A DNA stretch of 42,235 nucleotides from Gnetum montanum (GCA_015680685.1 MNCI01026623.1:198662-240896), one strand, 5' to 3'. Numbered from the stretch's first letter, positions 1 through 11,029 are shown. Notes: generated from the letters alone by a model not told the origin. Made by a program: numbers and translations.

Positions 1-1138
1 GGTAGCAGCAGTGGCTAAGGGAAAATAACCCGCTATCCCAAACAACTATGGAAGAACCGCACCCACTCATACACCTAAAAATTCCTCAAATAGAAACAAC
101 AACACAGGTCATGCCCATACCTTTGAAAGGAAATACCCTGATCAATACACACCGTTGCCCATGAAGCCTTCACAACTGCTTGATCAACTTCTAAAGGTTG
201 GGCTAATTCAACACAACCAAATGTCTCTTGCGGCCTCGCAAAGACATGATCGCTTTTGCAAATTGGCCAAAAATCTAGCTTTAGCAACAACCAACAAACC
301 CTCCATTCCAAAAGGATTTAGGTTGGATAGGTTTTTTGAATATCACCAATGGTGTGGTCATGGGACCGATTACTGCTTTGCATTGAAATAAGACATACAA
401 TGCATGATAGATGGGGGTGAAGTAGTGTTCAATGAGACAAACCTAGTAAGGCCTCAAAACCAATCCATGGGGGTCTACAAGGATCCTCTCAATACCAAAA
501 CCAACAATGCCCCATATGTGATTAATACTGTCCATGTGGAACACAAAAAAGATGTTCCTCAAAAGCCTTTTGTGATTCGTGGGCATTCAGAAAACACACT
601 TGCCGCAATATATCCTCAAATCCATTTTACCATGTGCACATCCCCCACATGATCAAAACCATTCATCATCCGCGTACCTCCTTCGGTTGCCACCACAACA
701 AACATATCGTTTGAAAACCGACCCATGCCCTTTGTGGTCCGAGTGCCAAAACACCTTGGCATACAACCCGCCTCCACTTCTTGATGATGTTTGCGAGAAC
801 GTCTTGCCAATAGGCTAATAAGAGAGCGCTTAGAAAGAGAAAAAAGAGAGTGCATGAAGAGAGAAAACCATGGACATGAATTAGGACTACCAAAGCCTAC
901 ACCACTAAGCACCATTCCCATGAGTTCATCCGTTAACGAGCATAGTACAAGTCACCAAAACAAACATGAAGTCGCGAGTCATATCCCAAACTTAGCATCC
1001 TCAGCTACTAACATAAAAACCCCTCCACGAGAAATACGAATGCTAGGTCAAATGGACCAAATATTAATGGATAAGAATGTCCCAAATGGTAAAGATCTAG
1101 CAAATGCGTTGACCCAAGTCACACAAGCCTTAAAATAA
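1..1138 (+). pseudogene. gag: Element A gag, C-terminal part (broken)
   Basis: This is the nucleocapsid-side half of a gypsy Gag polyprotein, the structural protein of the virus-like particle. One frame (155, 404 and 791 onward share it) covers the region, interrupted only by stops at about 391, 652, 780-785 and 1136. It contains the family block with the zinc-knuckle-like motif H-x4-H-x4-C around 345-375. The first cysteine of the C-x2-H part reads Phe here. A 'KDPLN' block follows near 480. The segments around 640-900 are Pro/Arg-rich spacer. The final stop, at 1136-1138, coincides with stops at the gag/protease junction in B, D and EF. The capsid domain is outside the window. Confidence 0.8.
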
Positions 1139-1156
1139 AAGAATACTTCTTTAAGT

Positions 1157-2044
1157 TTGTATGACCTAGTAATGACTTCACCAATACATCGGGAGGCTCT
1201 TGTACGAATGCTAACTTCAATTCCTATTAGTGAGGATCTTCCTGTAGATGAACCATCCATTTATGCAGTATTATCCCCACAACTTCAGGAATCGAAGATT
1301 ACATCCTTAGAGTTCTGCGTTAAGGACATTAAGCTAGATGAGAAAATAGGGGAAATCACCATGGCCCCTATGTTCATAACAATACAAGTTGATCATTTCA
1401 AAATACATAGGATGCATGTCGATGATGGTGTAGCAACAAATGTAATACCTTTTTCCATCATCGAAAAATTGGGACTCACTGAACAAATATAGCCCACAAC
1501 AACCTCTTTCTTGAGATCTTTCAGCGGTTCTCGTGTGGGAGTGAAAGGCATGGTTACCTAAGACTTCATAGCTGGAGACCAATTCCCTACATTAGCTGAA
1601 TTCATAGTGGTTGAGGAAATGCCAAGGTTTAATCTAATCCTAGGACATCCTTGGCTAGCTCAACTTAAAGCTATATCTTCACCAATCCATTAGGAGATAC
1701 ATCTACCTTACGAGGGTAGTGAGATCATCATACTTGTGGATAAAACATCATCGATCACTTCCTCATACCTTGAGGTAGGTCAAGGGTCAGAAATTGAGTT
1801 CATTAAGCCTAAACAAGAAACCATGAACATACATCAAAACATGAACCCAACGTTGACTCACAATCCAACTAGCATTGAAGAAATAGAAAAAGACATAGAC
1901 ATAGGAGCCATTCTTGCTGATGTTTCTTGGTCAGAACTACCCTTTGACATCACCGATGAAGGGGAAGGTGAATATAAGATCATACCCATACACCTAGCCC
2001 CACACATTAAGTTACAAAAGATCAAGAGGCAACTCAACAACTAG
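1157..2044 (+). pseudogene. Element A retropepsin-type aspartic protease (broken)
   Basis: This is the protease that processes the gag polyprotein. It is in the same frame as gag, with internal stops at about 1490, 1560 and 1692. It starts with the family block 'LYDLVMTSPIHREA'. The active-site block reads VDDGVATNVIP near 1420-1450, where the usual D-[ST]-G is D-D-G. A flap-side block, 'LILGHPWLAQL'-like, lies near 1636-1670, followed by 'EIHLPYEG' near 1693-1720. The C-terminus ends in a basic 'IKRQLNN' and a stop at 2042-2044, matching the ends in B and EF. It is nonfunctional as it stands. Confidence 0.8.
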
Positions 2045-2049
2045 AACGA

Positions 2050-2190
2050 ATACTATGAACTATCCAAAATGACGTTAAACTATGAACCATCCAAAATGAC
2101 GTTAAAATACGAACTGTCCGAAATGATGTTAAACTACGACATGTCCGGTATGATGTTAAAACTGCCAAAAAATGTCTGCAATGATATTAA
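2050..2190 (+). repeat. 27-bp tandem repeat directly after protease (element A)
   Basis: Five imperfect copies of a unit ending in 'atgacgttaa' or 'atgatgttaa' follow the protease stop. They stay open in one frame and encode a repeated (M)TLNYEPSK-like peptide, merging into 'NDIKLA'. This is the A version of the family-wide K-L repeat seen after protease and pol in the other elements. Confidence 0.8.
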
Positions 2191-2529
2191 ACTAGCCACG
2201 GTCAAAAATGGCCAATTCCATTTAAAACTTCTTGAAAATGTTACTACCTTTGGCCCACCATGGCATCAAACTGATAATCCTTTCTTTAACAACAGATGTA
2301 ATATTCCATCAAGTCTTTAAACTGATGTACCAAGCCCAAAATGGCTTTAAACTAGAGCCAAAAAATTACATATTTACAAACTATCATCATCTTACATTAA
2401 ATTTTTGCTTACGGGTTACAAGTTATGATTTAGATTCTTGCACGGTCGTTGCTTTCTTTTCCAAGTATTTACCTTACATCTTGCTTCACACTTTAGAAAT
2501 TTATGTTACATTTAGTTGCACACATATAC

Positions 2530-2640
2530 TCTAGAAAACATAGAAAAATAATAAAAAACATAAAAATACAGAAATACATGGCCTAAAAAGGCCTTAAATA
2601 GGCATACGGCCTACAACGGCATAAAACAATTCATACATTC
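2530..2640 (+). repeat. A-rich stretch and 'ggcctaaa' units shared with element B
   Basis: A run of 'cataaaaa'-type A-rich sequence leads into short units 'ggcctaaaaaggcc' and 'ggcctacaacggcat'. Element B has the same order at about 12090-12226. This supports homology of the post-protease spacer and marks the region as noncoding. Confidence 0.55.
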
Positions 2641-2749
2641 TAACTCTATGTACAGCAGGTGTTGCTTGATGTTTTTTTCTTCCTAGTTGATTTTTGCAGG
2701 ATCTCGCAAGGACATGGCATGACCATGCATGCAGCATTACACTTTACAC

Positions 2750-3140
2750 AAGTAAGGTAAGCATTAGTCCACTATGACTATAAACTGACACAAAATAGTC
2801 TTGGCATCATGACTTAAAACTGATACCACAGAGTAGTCCTGGCATCATGACTTAAAACTAATACCACAGAATAGTCCTAGCATCATGACTTAAAACTGAT
2901 ACCATAGAGTTTTATCTGGTATGACACTAAATTGCTACATCTATTTGCCATGACATGAAACTAGCATCCAGATTCCACTAAGACTATAAACTAGTTTGCC
3001 TCTTCATAGTCCACTATGACTATAAACTAGCAATGCACCATCTGCCACGATGCTAAACTAGCGCCATCCAAGGGGTTATGATGTGAAACTAACCCATGAT
3101 AGTCCACTAAGACTATAAACTGGCAACATCATTGACGACC
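2750..3140 (+). repeat. Degenerate tandem array with 'catgacttaaaactgat' core (element A)
   Basis: Seven or more imperfect units carry a core such as 'gcatcatgacttaaaact' or 'ccactatgactataaact'. The best three, at about 2800-2910, are spaced about 53 bp apart. Reading one frame gives 'HDLKL'-type motifs. The same orientation and core occur in all other gag-protease or pol copies of the family. Confidence 0.75.
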
Positions 3141-4230
3141 AGGCAAAACATAAAAAGATCTAATGTTGTAGTTGGCTGTTCATATTCCACAAAGACTTGC
3201 TGCATGATTCATCCCATGGGGCCTAATGAAACTGATGCTGTTCATGATTCTGTCTGCTTTGAAAATTACACGTGGTGACTCCATATCCTTATTTAAAGTG
3301 TTTAGATAATTGTTTCATTTATGGTTTTCTTGTCTTCTTAGAGTTGTGTTTGTAGGATGACACTTCTGAGGCATTTGTACAGAGATGCACTTCATCATGA
3401 TGACAAGGTATCACATTCTTCCTGACGCACATAACTGGGTTAATCAATCCATTCATAAGTACATTTCTGACTCCCGATGCATCCCCTATTTCCCAATCAT
3501 GCTACCCTTAGCCTATTCAGTTATATCCCCCTTGATATATACCACCCATTTCAAAACTCTTGATACACTGTAGCACACTGTAGCTCTCTAAGCAGTTGCA
3601 ATGCAAAACATAATAGATAGTACATGATGCAAAATGCAAGTGCTCATACACAAGCATAGCACAAAAAAGCAAGCTCTTTCAAAAAGATAGAAAAAAAAAG
3701 GAAAATAAGAAAAGAAAAAAAAAGGTCAAAGAGCAAAATGCATAGAAAAGGTCTTCATGATCCCATTAACATCATAAACAAAAGACTATTGGCCATTCTC
3801 ATACAAGCCCCAGGTGAGAAGGAAATTGTCTTGAAAAATAGTTACACTTGTCTCTCAAAGAGACCATGTTGCACATCATCACATGGCTTTGGCTATTTAC
3901 AACGGGCCCCGCAAACACTCTATAAGAGTTCCGTTTCTCCAAAGAATGCACCTCCTATGTCTTGGTTTCGAGTCTACTAAAAACCCAATTTTTGACAAAG
4001 ATCAATGACATGACTTGTGCACATGAGAGAATTCCTCTCCCACAAATTCCAACAGAAATCATCATCCTTGACCAACTCCTAGCTTCCTCTAGTTACAACC
4101 AATCCCCTTGCATCTTGAACTGCATTCCCCCAATCCCAATCCCATGTACTTTTGAAAATGGTGCGATAATATCCAGCCAAGGGCTGATGGTTAATGTTTG
4201 ATGCTTTTTTCTTCATGGTGTTTTGCACTT
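3141..4230 (+). other. Element A noncoding 3' region
   Basis: This roughly 1.1 kb stretch between the repeat array and the PPT hairpin has no recognisable pol, envelope or reverse-oriented gene. An A-rich run lies at about 3688-3725. Small open frames at 3385-3573 and 3738-3980 have no family signature and no counterpart found in C or EF. It is treated as 3' untranslated sequence. Confidence 0.6.
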
Positions 4231-4284
4231 CTTTGTCGATGCCTCTTAGGTGGATTCCTCCAGGCGTCAACAAAGAGGGGCCAA
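4231..4284 (+). promoter_or_regulatory. Polypurine tract within an inverted-repeat hairpin (element A)
   Basis: Arms 'ctttgtcgatg' (4231-4241) and 'cgtcaacaaag' (4265-4275) can pair around a 23-nt loop. The right arm runs into the purine tract 'aaagaggggccaa', which ends where the LTR begins with TG at 4285. The PPT primes plus-strand DNA synthesis. The same layout occurs in C and EF. Confidence 0.75.
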
Positions 4285-4364
4285 TGTAACACCACAAAAA
4301 TTTTAGCAACACTTCCTGACAACTTTAGAGCCTCTGAAACAGCATCAAGCAGCCCACCATGGAG

Positions 4365-4860
4365 TAAGCAAGGTCTCCCTAGGGCCCGCAGATCACGATG
4401 GCAAGTGTCGATGTCAAGAATCATCAGTTTCAAGGTCAAAAGTGCAATTTTGGCTGAGTACACTGTGCAGACGTTGCACAGCGTAAGGATCAACGTCACC
4501 AACTTTTGGAGCCTCGAAATTAAGTCAAAATAGACCAAAATCAAGCACAAGGACCTCCCATGACCTTCACCAAGGTCCCCAGTAGCTCCCAGCCTCTAAA
4601 AAATCAAGATTTGGACCTCAAATGTGCCATTTTAACTTGTTGATGCTGGGGTTACTTTTCTAGATGTTGCATAGTGTAAGGATCAGCGTCACCAACTTTT
4701 AGAGCCCCAAAACTGAGCCAAAATCACTTTATTTCAAGTGTGCAAGTCATCCTTAGGGTCCACTATTGATAACTATGGGTCCCAGCCTTCAGAAATTCTA
4801 GATTTCAGCTCAAAATTGTAAGTTTTGGAGGTCACATTGCAGGTCACACTACAGGTCACG
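4365..4860 (+). repeat. About 195-bp tandem units in U3 of the A LTR
   Basis: Blocks such as 'gttgcacagcgtaaggatca' at 4473 and 'gttgcatagtgtaaggatca' at 4666 recur about 193 bp apart, followed each time by 'cgtcaccaactttt' and similar sequence. A third, weaker unit follows to about 4860. The G LTR has related units at 41050-41340, so the duplication is a family trait of U3. Confidence 0.65.
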
Positions 4861-5140
4861 CTGGGCAATCAAATTTCTCTTGTTGTACATTTTATTATAA
4901 ATCCCCATTTTTTGGCATGTCAAGCCCTCATGGTCTAAAATAGCACAAAAAGAAAAATATATAATTTTTCAAGCAAGTCGGAGCTGGAGATAATCCTTCT
5001 AAATTTTCTTTCTAAATTTTTATTGCTTGAGGGCTTGTCTTTCTAATTTGTTTGTATTCTCATGAGCTTGAATGATCCAAAAATTCTAAAATACATTGAA
5101 CCTGGTCAAAGAAAACCCTAGCCAAACCCTAGCCCAACCC

Positions 5141-5148
5141 TATAAATA
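5141..5148 (+). promoter_or_regulatory. TATA box of the A LTR
   Basis: 'ccctataaataccctatcaa' lies about 856 bp from the LTR start. The same context is found in the LTRs of B and D. It is probably the core promoter of the genomic RNA. Confidence 0.7.
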
Positions 5149-5798
5149 CCCTATCAATTTACACAAAGTAGGAGGCAAAAAGAAGAAGATGGAGAGATTG
5201 GCAATTCTGAAAAATTGGAGAGATTGGCAATTCTGAAAAATTGGAGAGTTTGGGAATTCTGAAAAAGGACAGAACTTGCAATCCTTGGGCGCTTGACACA
5301 TCTGATTGTTGGCTTCCAAGTTGTTCTCATGTTCATCCCATTTCATCGTCGCATCATCTTGTCATATCATTCCGGGGCTAGGCATTTGACTTGCCATCCA
5401 CACATGTGCAAGTATGATTTGACCGGTGCATATTCCTGTTTAAGCAATACAATACAGTTTCATCATTGTCTCCTATCTACATTACTTACTTTGGTTTATG
5501 CTTTGTTTTATAACTCTATTTATGCTTTATTTATAATTCAGTACTCTTTATTTACATTTCGTATCATTGTTCACATTCCGTTTACATCCTGTTTACGATA
5601 ACCCCAGCGCTAGTCGTAGCTTACGCTCGAGGAAGTCCTTGGTTGATTTATGTGCAGATCATCCAAGGCACTCTACCTTCGTTTAGTTTTTTAGCTTGCC
5701 CTCAGGTGAAGGTAGGGTCAACTGTGGCTGTCCAATGATCTCTTGGTCTCTATTTCCTTTCCAGCCTTACAGCAACGATTTAGGTTAGTATAGTGAAC

Positions 5799-6069
5799 AC
5801 AAGAAACAAACTTAGTGACTCCTTCATCGGAGGAATTAATTACATTCAACATCTCTACTATCAACATAGATGGAGTAGGAAAATTAAAGAGATCAAGAAA
5901 ACCTACATTGGCAATCCTCTGCAACACCTTCCTCAAAGCCCTACTTGACAACCAGTCCTACACTACATCTACTTCACCTCATTTAAGTTCGATTTTCTCC
6001 TCCTCCTGACTAGAGGCATTCATAGTGAATGTAGACTTATGCACAAAATATGAGCAATAACATTAGTAG
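5799..6069. other. Unassigned DNA between elements A and B
   Basis: About 270 bp lie between the end of the A LTR and the TG start of the B LTR. A 64-codon frame at 5815-6009 (+) and a longer overlapping frame on the minus strand are not recognised. There is no LTR, gag or pol similarity to the rest of the window. It may be pre-insertion DNA or a fragment of another repeat. Confidence 0.4.
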
Positions 6070-6159
6070 TGAAACACCACCAAATTTAGGCTCTTGGGTC
6101 TCAACTACAAATTTTTCTGTGTCAAAACTTGGCAAATTTTTTCTACGTGTTGAGACTAC

Positions 6160-6980
6160 ACTCCTCACTACTAGGACTATGCTCTAGAGTGTAGTTAGCA
6201 TAGTTGACATAAATAGTCTAGATTTGCAAATTTTTTCTAAGTGTCAACAATGGCTGCAAAATTTTCCAAGGGTTGGACTATGCTCTCCCTACCAAGAATA
6301 TGCTCCAAAGTTTGGTCAACATACCGATAACCAATTTTGTAGATTTTCACCCAAGTGTCAAGCCAGTGGCTACTAAGCATGGTTGGGATGGAAGAAATAG
6401 TTTGGCAAAATTTCTAACTTCTAACACTACACTTCCTTCTATGTTCTAGAGAGTAGTTAGTGTAATTAGCACTAAGGACATCAATTTTGCAAGTTTTTTC
6501 TAAGTGTTTGGGCCATACCAAGACTACACTCTAGAGCATAGTCAACGTAGTTTGTATTGAAATTAATTTTTGTAGAATTTTCCTAAGTATTGGACTATGC
6601 TCTATAGCATAGTCAGCGTAGTCATGTAGAACTACATTTAGAAGTCTCTAGAGCTCAACTTGGTTGGCATCTTAGCTCCAACATTCCTTCGGCAGGTAAG
6701 ATTAGCAAGTTTTTTCTCTTTTGCTGTCCCCATTTGCCCCAAAATTGTACCTATGCTCAATACCACTTGAGAGAGTGGATTGCATAGTCTTGAACATAGT
6801 CTCTAAAACTACACTATTTTGCACTATTTTTAGGTATATTTCGGTCTATTTGGCACTCACACATGTAGTCTTGGTAGCGTAGTCATAGTTTGGCAATCTC
6901 ATAGGATCCATTGTAGCATACTAGTAGAACACTATTTTGCTTTAATGGGAGCATAGTTAGGGTTAGCATAGTTCCAACTA
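6160..6980. repeat. Scattered 'actatgctct...agcatagt' palindromic units in U3 of B
   Basis: At least eight related units occur, for example actatgct/agcatagt around a 4-nt centre at 6594-6613, and 'agcatagtcaacgtag' near 6535. They look like CpG-decayed versions of the AGCGTA/TACGCT motifs in the EF and G LTRs. Confidence 0.55.
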
Positions 6981-7030
6981 TCCCTCTACCACATGGTGCC
7001 CAATCTATGATTCACGGCTAGCCTTAACCC

Positions 7031-7038
7031 TATAAATA
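7031..7038 (+). promoter_or_regulatory. TATA box of the B LTR
   Basis: 'aaccctataaataccctagt' lies about 960 bp from the LTR start, in the same context as the TATA boxes of A and D. Confidence 0.65.
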
Positions 7039-7784
7039 CCCTAGTGCTTCACATTTTAGGGGTTGGCAAAACTAAAGAAAGATTGGCATTTTGGCATTTT
7101 GAGTGACATCTTGAAGTAGTCACTTAGCACCCTCAGCATTTTGCAAACCCACGCACACTTAGCACTTTGGGAAAACACCATTGGACACCATCATGACATT
7201 GTTGTACACCACCCAATGCATCATACACGACTGTAGATTGTAGGACACCATGGCAACTAGCCCAGTAGGCTCAAACTTCATGGTGGACATTAGTTCTTTG
7301 TAGCCAAAGATCCTAAGACTATGACTACACTTCCTACTGCACCTATTTGTACACCATGTAACTCCTAAACTTTTATTTTCAATTAACTACACTTCCCCCA
7401 TTTGGGATGGTGCCTTTTTCTCTTACTCACATTCTATGAATTTTTTACATTTTTCTCCTACAATTTAGTATTCTACCCAAATTTTTCATTGTGTAATCAC
7501 ACATTCATACATTTGCATTCTCATTTTTCTATCTGAAACCTCCACTACACTCACACTTGGGACACTATGGACATCACAAAATACTACATCCCCCTTTGAC
7601 ACTTGTTTTGTTGTAACACCTGTAACTCCTAATTCGATCAACAAGACCATTCTAGGCACCCTACCTCCATTCCCAATAGGAACTTATGTAGAAGCAAGGT
7701 CAAGGTTGTGCGATCATAGACCTCTCAGAGTCCTATTCCAGCCTATGAAGTTCTGGGTCACTACAATTTTCTAGTTCTATAAGG

Positions 7785-8730
7785 ATGACCTTCACCATTT
7801 CCTTCTTCAACCATCCCTTGGTTGTTATTCTATGTGCTCCTTGCACCATGTGTAGAGTGGTCCTCATCATTGATTCTCTTAGAATTACACTTAACAACAC
7901 TAGAGTGTTTATAGTTAGCCAAAATATGGATACTCAATAGAGCATAGCTAGCTCTAGCATAGTGAGCAAAGTCAGCTCTAAGCATAGTTCCAAAGTTAGC
8001 CATTTTTTAGCAACTTATACTTAGTCATTTTTTTGTGCATTCTAGAGTTAGCCATCTTTCTATGTTTTTATACTTTGCCATTTTTTTCACTTTTGTACTT
8101 AGTCATTTATCTCTTATCTTTTGCATTAGCAATCCTTTGCATTTCTCTCATACACCATGAATCCCAAATAGCCTTCTACCTCTACTTCAAGCATGGTTGT
8201 TGTCCAATCTATTTAGTGGGAAATTTAGATTAACCTTCCTGGGGCTCGGGGCCCTATCTTGGCACAGAGGTAAGCTTTTTGGTAGTGTAACCTGCCTCCT
8301 GAGGTCATGGTGCTCAATGACAAGAAATATAACTTCATTTTCATAAAACTCTAGGTAGGTTTGCCCTTGGACCATGTAGAAATAGAAGCCAAACATAGTT
8401 ATGAGCTCATGCATCATAATGGGGGGGAATGATTCCCTTTCAAATTTGGCTTTATCTTACTCACAGAAGACTACTAGTGGATGTTGGACAACCTTGTCTG
8501 CAATATGGGCCATGAGGTAGGGATGGACTATGAGGAGCCCCTCCAAGAGGAGTTATATGAGTTTGAGGCTCAATCCAAGCATGATAACCTATTCCACACA
8601 TCATTCTAGTAGAAAACCTCTACTTTCATTCCTCTATAGTCCTGTACCCTATTCTCACTACCTAGATCAATGCCTATGGTGGCAACTCACCAAATACAAT
8701 AGATGTACTAGGATGTTGCTCTAACTTTTA
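7785..8730 (+). other. Element B leader and N-terminal gag remnant
   Basis: The sequence between the LTR end and recognisable gag shows no intact frame and no array like the one in the D leader. 'gagcatagctagctctagcatagtgagc'-type motifs near 7938-7965 resemble U3 units. No primer binding site starting TGG and matching a tRNA end was found. Confidence 0.45.
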
Positions 8731-11012
8731 GCTTTTCCTTGAGCATGCCCTTCACCATCTCTTCAAGTCCTATTTAGCCTATTCAACCTATTCAGGTCAT
8801 CCAACCTTATATAGTAGTAATCGTTGCACCTACGCAACCTTATGTGCACACCATCCACATTCCTTCCCTACCGTACACAACTCAAGCATTGTTCATCCCA
8901 CTTGTTGTGTTATCACTCTTTCTAATGGCCCAAACCATAAACCTTTGGTGGGGCCCAAGTGCTATGTCTATGGAACAATCCACATAATAGGCATCGCAAG
9001 TGGTTACAAAAGTTAGAGTTAAGTCATGGGCCACCCAATAACCATAGTAGGTAGCATAACCCATGTAACCAACTACAACCACACCTAGCCTAGATCAAGC
9101 ATTCTAGCTAATCCAAAGCCGTACTGAAGGGGTCAAGTGGCTTAAGGGTACCTCCTCTAAGACTATCCATATGATGAATTTCTACTAAGATGATCCAATT
9201 GGTCATGTAGTCCCACCACTGGCACCGCCTATCAAGATTCCATTACCCTAGTTCACCAAATACAACAATGAAGGGGATCCTAACATCCATTTGGTAACTT
9301 TCTAGTCAAAATGCCTGCTACTATAGGCATGGCCAAACACCATCATTTTCATGTTCACCATGTCTCTAACTGGCAAGGCACTAGATTGGTACCACATGTT
9401 CCCCAAGGCCTCCATTACTTCTTTGGAGGAATTTCTTACCCAATTTGTCATATGCTTGAAGTATAACTTAAAGTCTGATGTGATCCTAGATTAGTTGATG
9501 CAAGTTAGGTAGGGCCACTTAGAGCCTATGAAAAAATTCATCTAGCAATGGATCACATCACTCAATGAGATCTACGAGCCTATCATGGAAACACACTTGC
9601 TAGTCATCTTCAAAGATGCAATAAATGACTTCATCAAGTTAAAACTGTATTATATTTCCCTGCAATCCTTGATTCAAGCATTTGCTCAAACCAAGAGCAT
9701 TCAAGATGTGATGGAGACTAGCAAAGATCTAGCCTACTTGGCCTACAAAAACCTGCATTCAAAGAAAAAAAGAGATAAGAACAAAGACAAGCAAGTAATC
9801 ACAACCATTGCAGCAATGGCCAACAAGGCTAAGCTAGCCAACACCAAACCAATGGCCAAGCCATCCAAGGCTTTGGCCAGCAACAACAAGGCAGTTAGCC
9901 CTAACACAGTGGAAAGCAACTCATCTTCATTGTCGATGGTCATAGTAGTAGCTATCATAAGGCCTAACTTTGATCGTAAGGATCGCTTAAAGTATACCTC
10001 ATTGTCCATCAAGCAGTTGGAGCTCTTTGACCAATTGCTTCATGTTGGACATATCTAATATAAGTAGATGTCCAAGGATGTTTGCTAGCAGCATGATTAA
10101 TACTACAAGCTTCTCAAAAATCCTTCAGCCACACTACCTAATGAGCCTTCAATCCTTAAGGATTTTAGATTGGATCGATTTTGCCAATATCATCAATTGC
10201 AAGGTCACAATATAGACTTTTGCATGGCATTGTAGGACAATATACAATGCCTAATTAACAAGGGTGTGTTGGTATTTGATGCAAAAAACCCAGTGCAATC
10301 CTAGAACCAATTGATGGAGGTTTATAAGGATCCTCTTAACACAAGTGATGCAATCTACATCATCAACACTATCAGCTTTGATGATGATTTAGAATTGACA
10401 CACGAGCCATTCACGGTTCATGCATCCTCTAGCAACACTGGAGCCTCCTCAACACCAAGTAGTTGAACAACAAATTTTGTTATTAGAGCACCACCTCAAG
10501 CACCCATAACATCCTTTGTGGTCTTGGCCCCAAAACATGTTGTAGCAACAATAACCCAAACATCCTTAATTGTAAGGATGCTGCAATGTGTGGACTCCCC
10601 GTGTGTTGGGAGTTCGGTGGTGGGCAATGCATCAATCACTACTTACCCAAGATCCCATTTGGAAACAAACACAAATAGGAAATCAAGATGAAAAATTGGG
10701 AGGCCCAATGAGCACATCACTAATTAAATGCTTAGGTAGCACTAGGAGCAAAGGGAATTAGGCCCACCAAAGCCTATCCCCTTGTCTCCTATCCTAATGG
10801 CCCAACCAGCAAAGGAGGCCATTGCAACTAGCAATCAAAAATGAAGCATTGAGTCTCAAAAGTAAATAAGGCAAGCAAGGCCCAAATCCCCTCCACATGA
10901 GATTAGTCTCTTGGGCCACATGGAGGAGATGAAGGCCATCAACAACAAGGTAGTAGATAGCATACGAGATTTTCTTAATGCATTGGCCTAGGTTAAGTAG
11001 GATTTGAAATAG
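8730..11012 (+). pseudogene. gag: Element B gag (broken)
   Basis: Gag polyprotein reconstructed by comparison with D and EF. A Pro/Ile-rich N-terminal stretch covers about 8740-8960. The capsid domain covers about 9170-9720, with 'FTKYNNEGDPNIHLVTF', 'MSLTGKALDWYH', 'SLEEFLTQF' and 'HLLVIFKDAINDFIK'. A Lys/Ala-rich linker follows at 9750-9950. A zinc-knuckle-like C-x2-H-x4-H-x4-C lies near 10180-10225. A 'YKDPLN' block is near 10320. Many in-frame TAG and TAA codons fall where the relatives have Gln, for example before the DDP of 'FY-DDP' at about 9186. Two stops lie in the last six codons, the last at 11010-11012. The true start is not resolved. Confidence 0.75.
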
Positions 11013-11029
11013 AAAAACATAACGTTAAG

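Larger units (their letters stand above)
1..5798 (+). mobile_element. Element A: 3' part of a Ty3/gypsy (Tat-like) LTR retrotransposon without pol
   Basis: The parts run in element order on the plus strand: C-terminal gag, protease, tandem repeats, a noncoding 3' region, a hairpin with polypurine tract, and a 3' LTR starting at 4285. The 5' LTR and N-terminal gag lie left of the window. Gag and protease match elements B, D and EF at protein level. No RT, RNase H, integrase or reverse-oriented gene is present between protease and the 3' LTR, unlike EF. The right end is approximate, at 5766-5800, because no partner LTR is available for comparison. Confidence 0.85.
4285..5798 (+). repeat. Element A 3' LTR (about 1.5 kb)
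   Basis: It begins TGTAACACCACAAAAATTTT just after the PPT, almost identical to the start of the G LTR at 40935. A TATA box lies at 5141. The R-U5 block around 5625-5766 has 'gaagtccttggttgat', 'ccaaggcactctaccttcg' and 'ttccagcc', matching the other LTRs of the window. The 3' end is uncertain by about 30 bp. Confidence 0.85.
6070..7784 (+). repeat. Element B 5' LTR (about 1.7 kb)
   Basis: It starts TGAAACACCACCAAATTTAG, matching the starts of the A, G and EF LTRs. A TATA box lies at 7031. The 3' end carries 'ttccagcc' (7736-7743) and an 18-nt block at 7758-7775 that is identical to D 18679-18696. In the EF 3' LTR the matching 'attttctag' is inside the LTR, so the end is placed just after it. 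Confidence 0.75.

Noticed and set aside
3688-3725. A-rich run, considered as the poly(A) tail of a processed gene
   Set aside because: No upstream coding sequence or target duplication was found, and it lies inside the element A 3' region.
5718-5951. 77-codon minus-strand frame over the A LTR end and flank
   Set aside because: It spans an LTR boundary and has no recognised domain, so it is unlikely to be a gene.
7758-7775. 18-nt block identical in B and D after the presumed LTR end, considered as the primer binding site
   Set aside because: It does not begin TGG, matches no tRNA 3' end I recognise, and its core also occurs inside the EF 3' LTR, so it belongs to the LTR.
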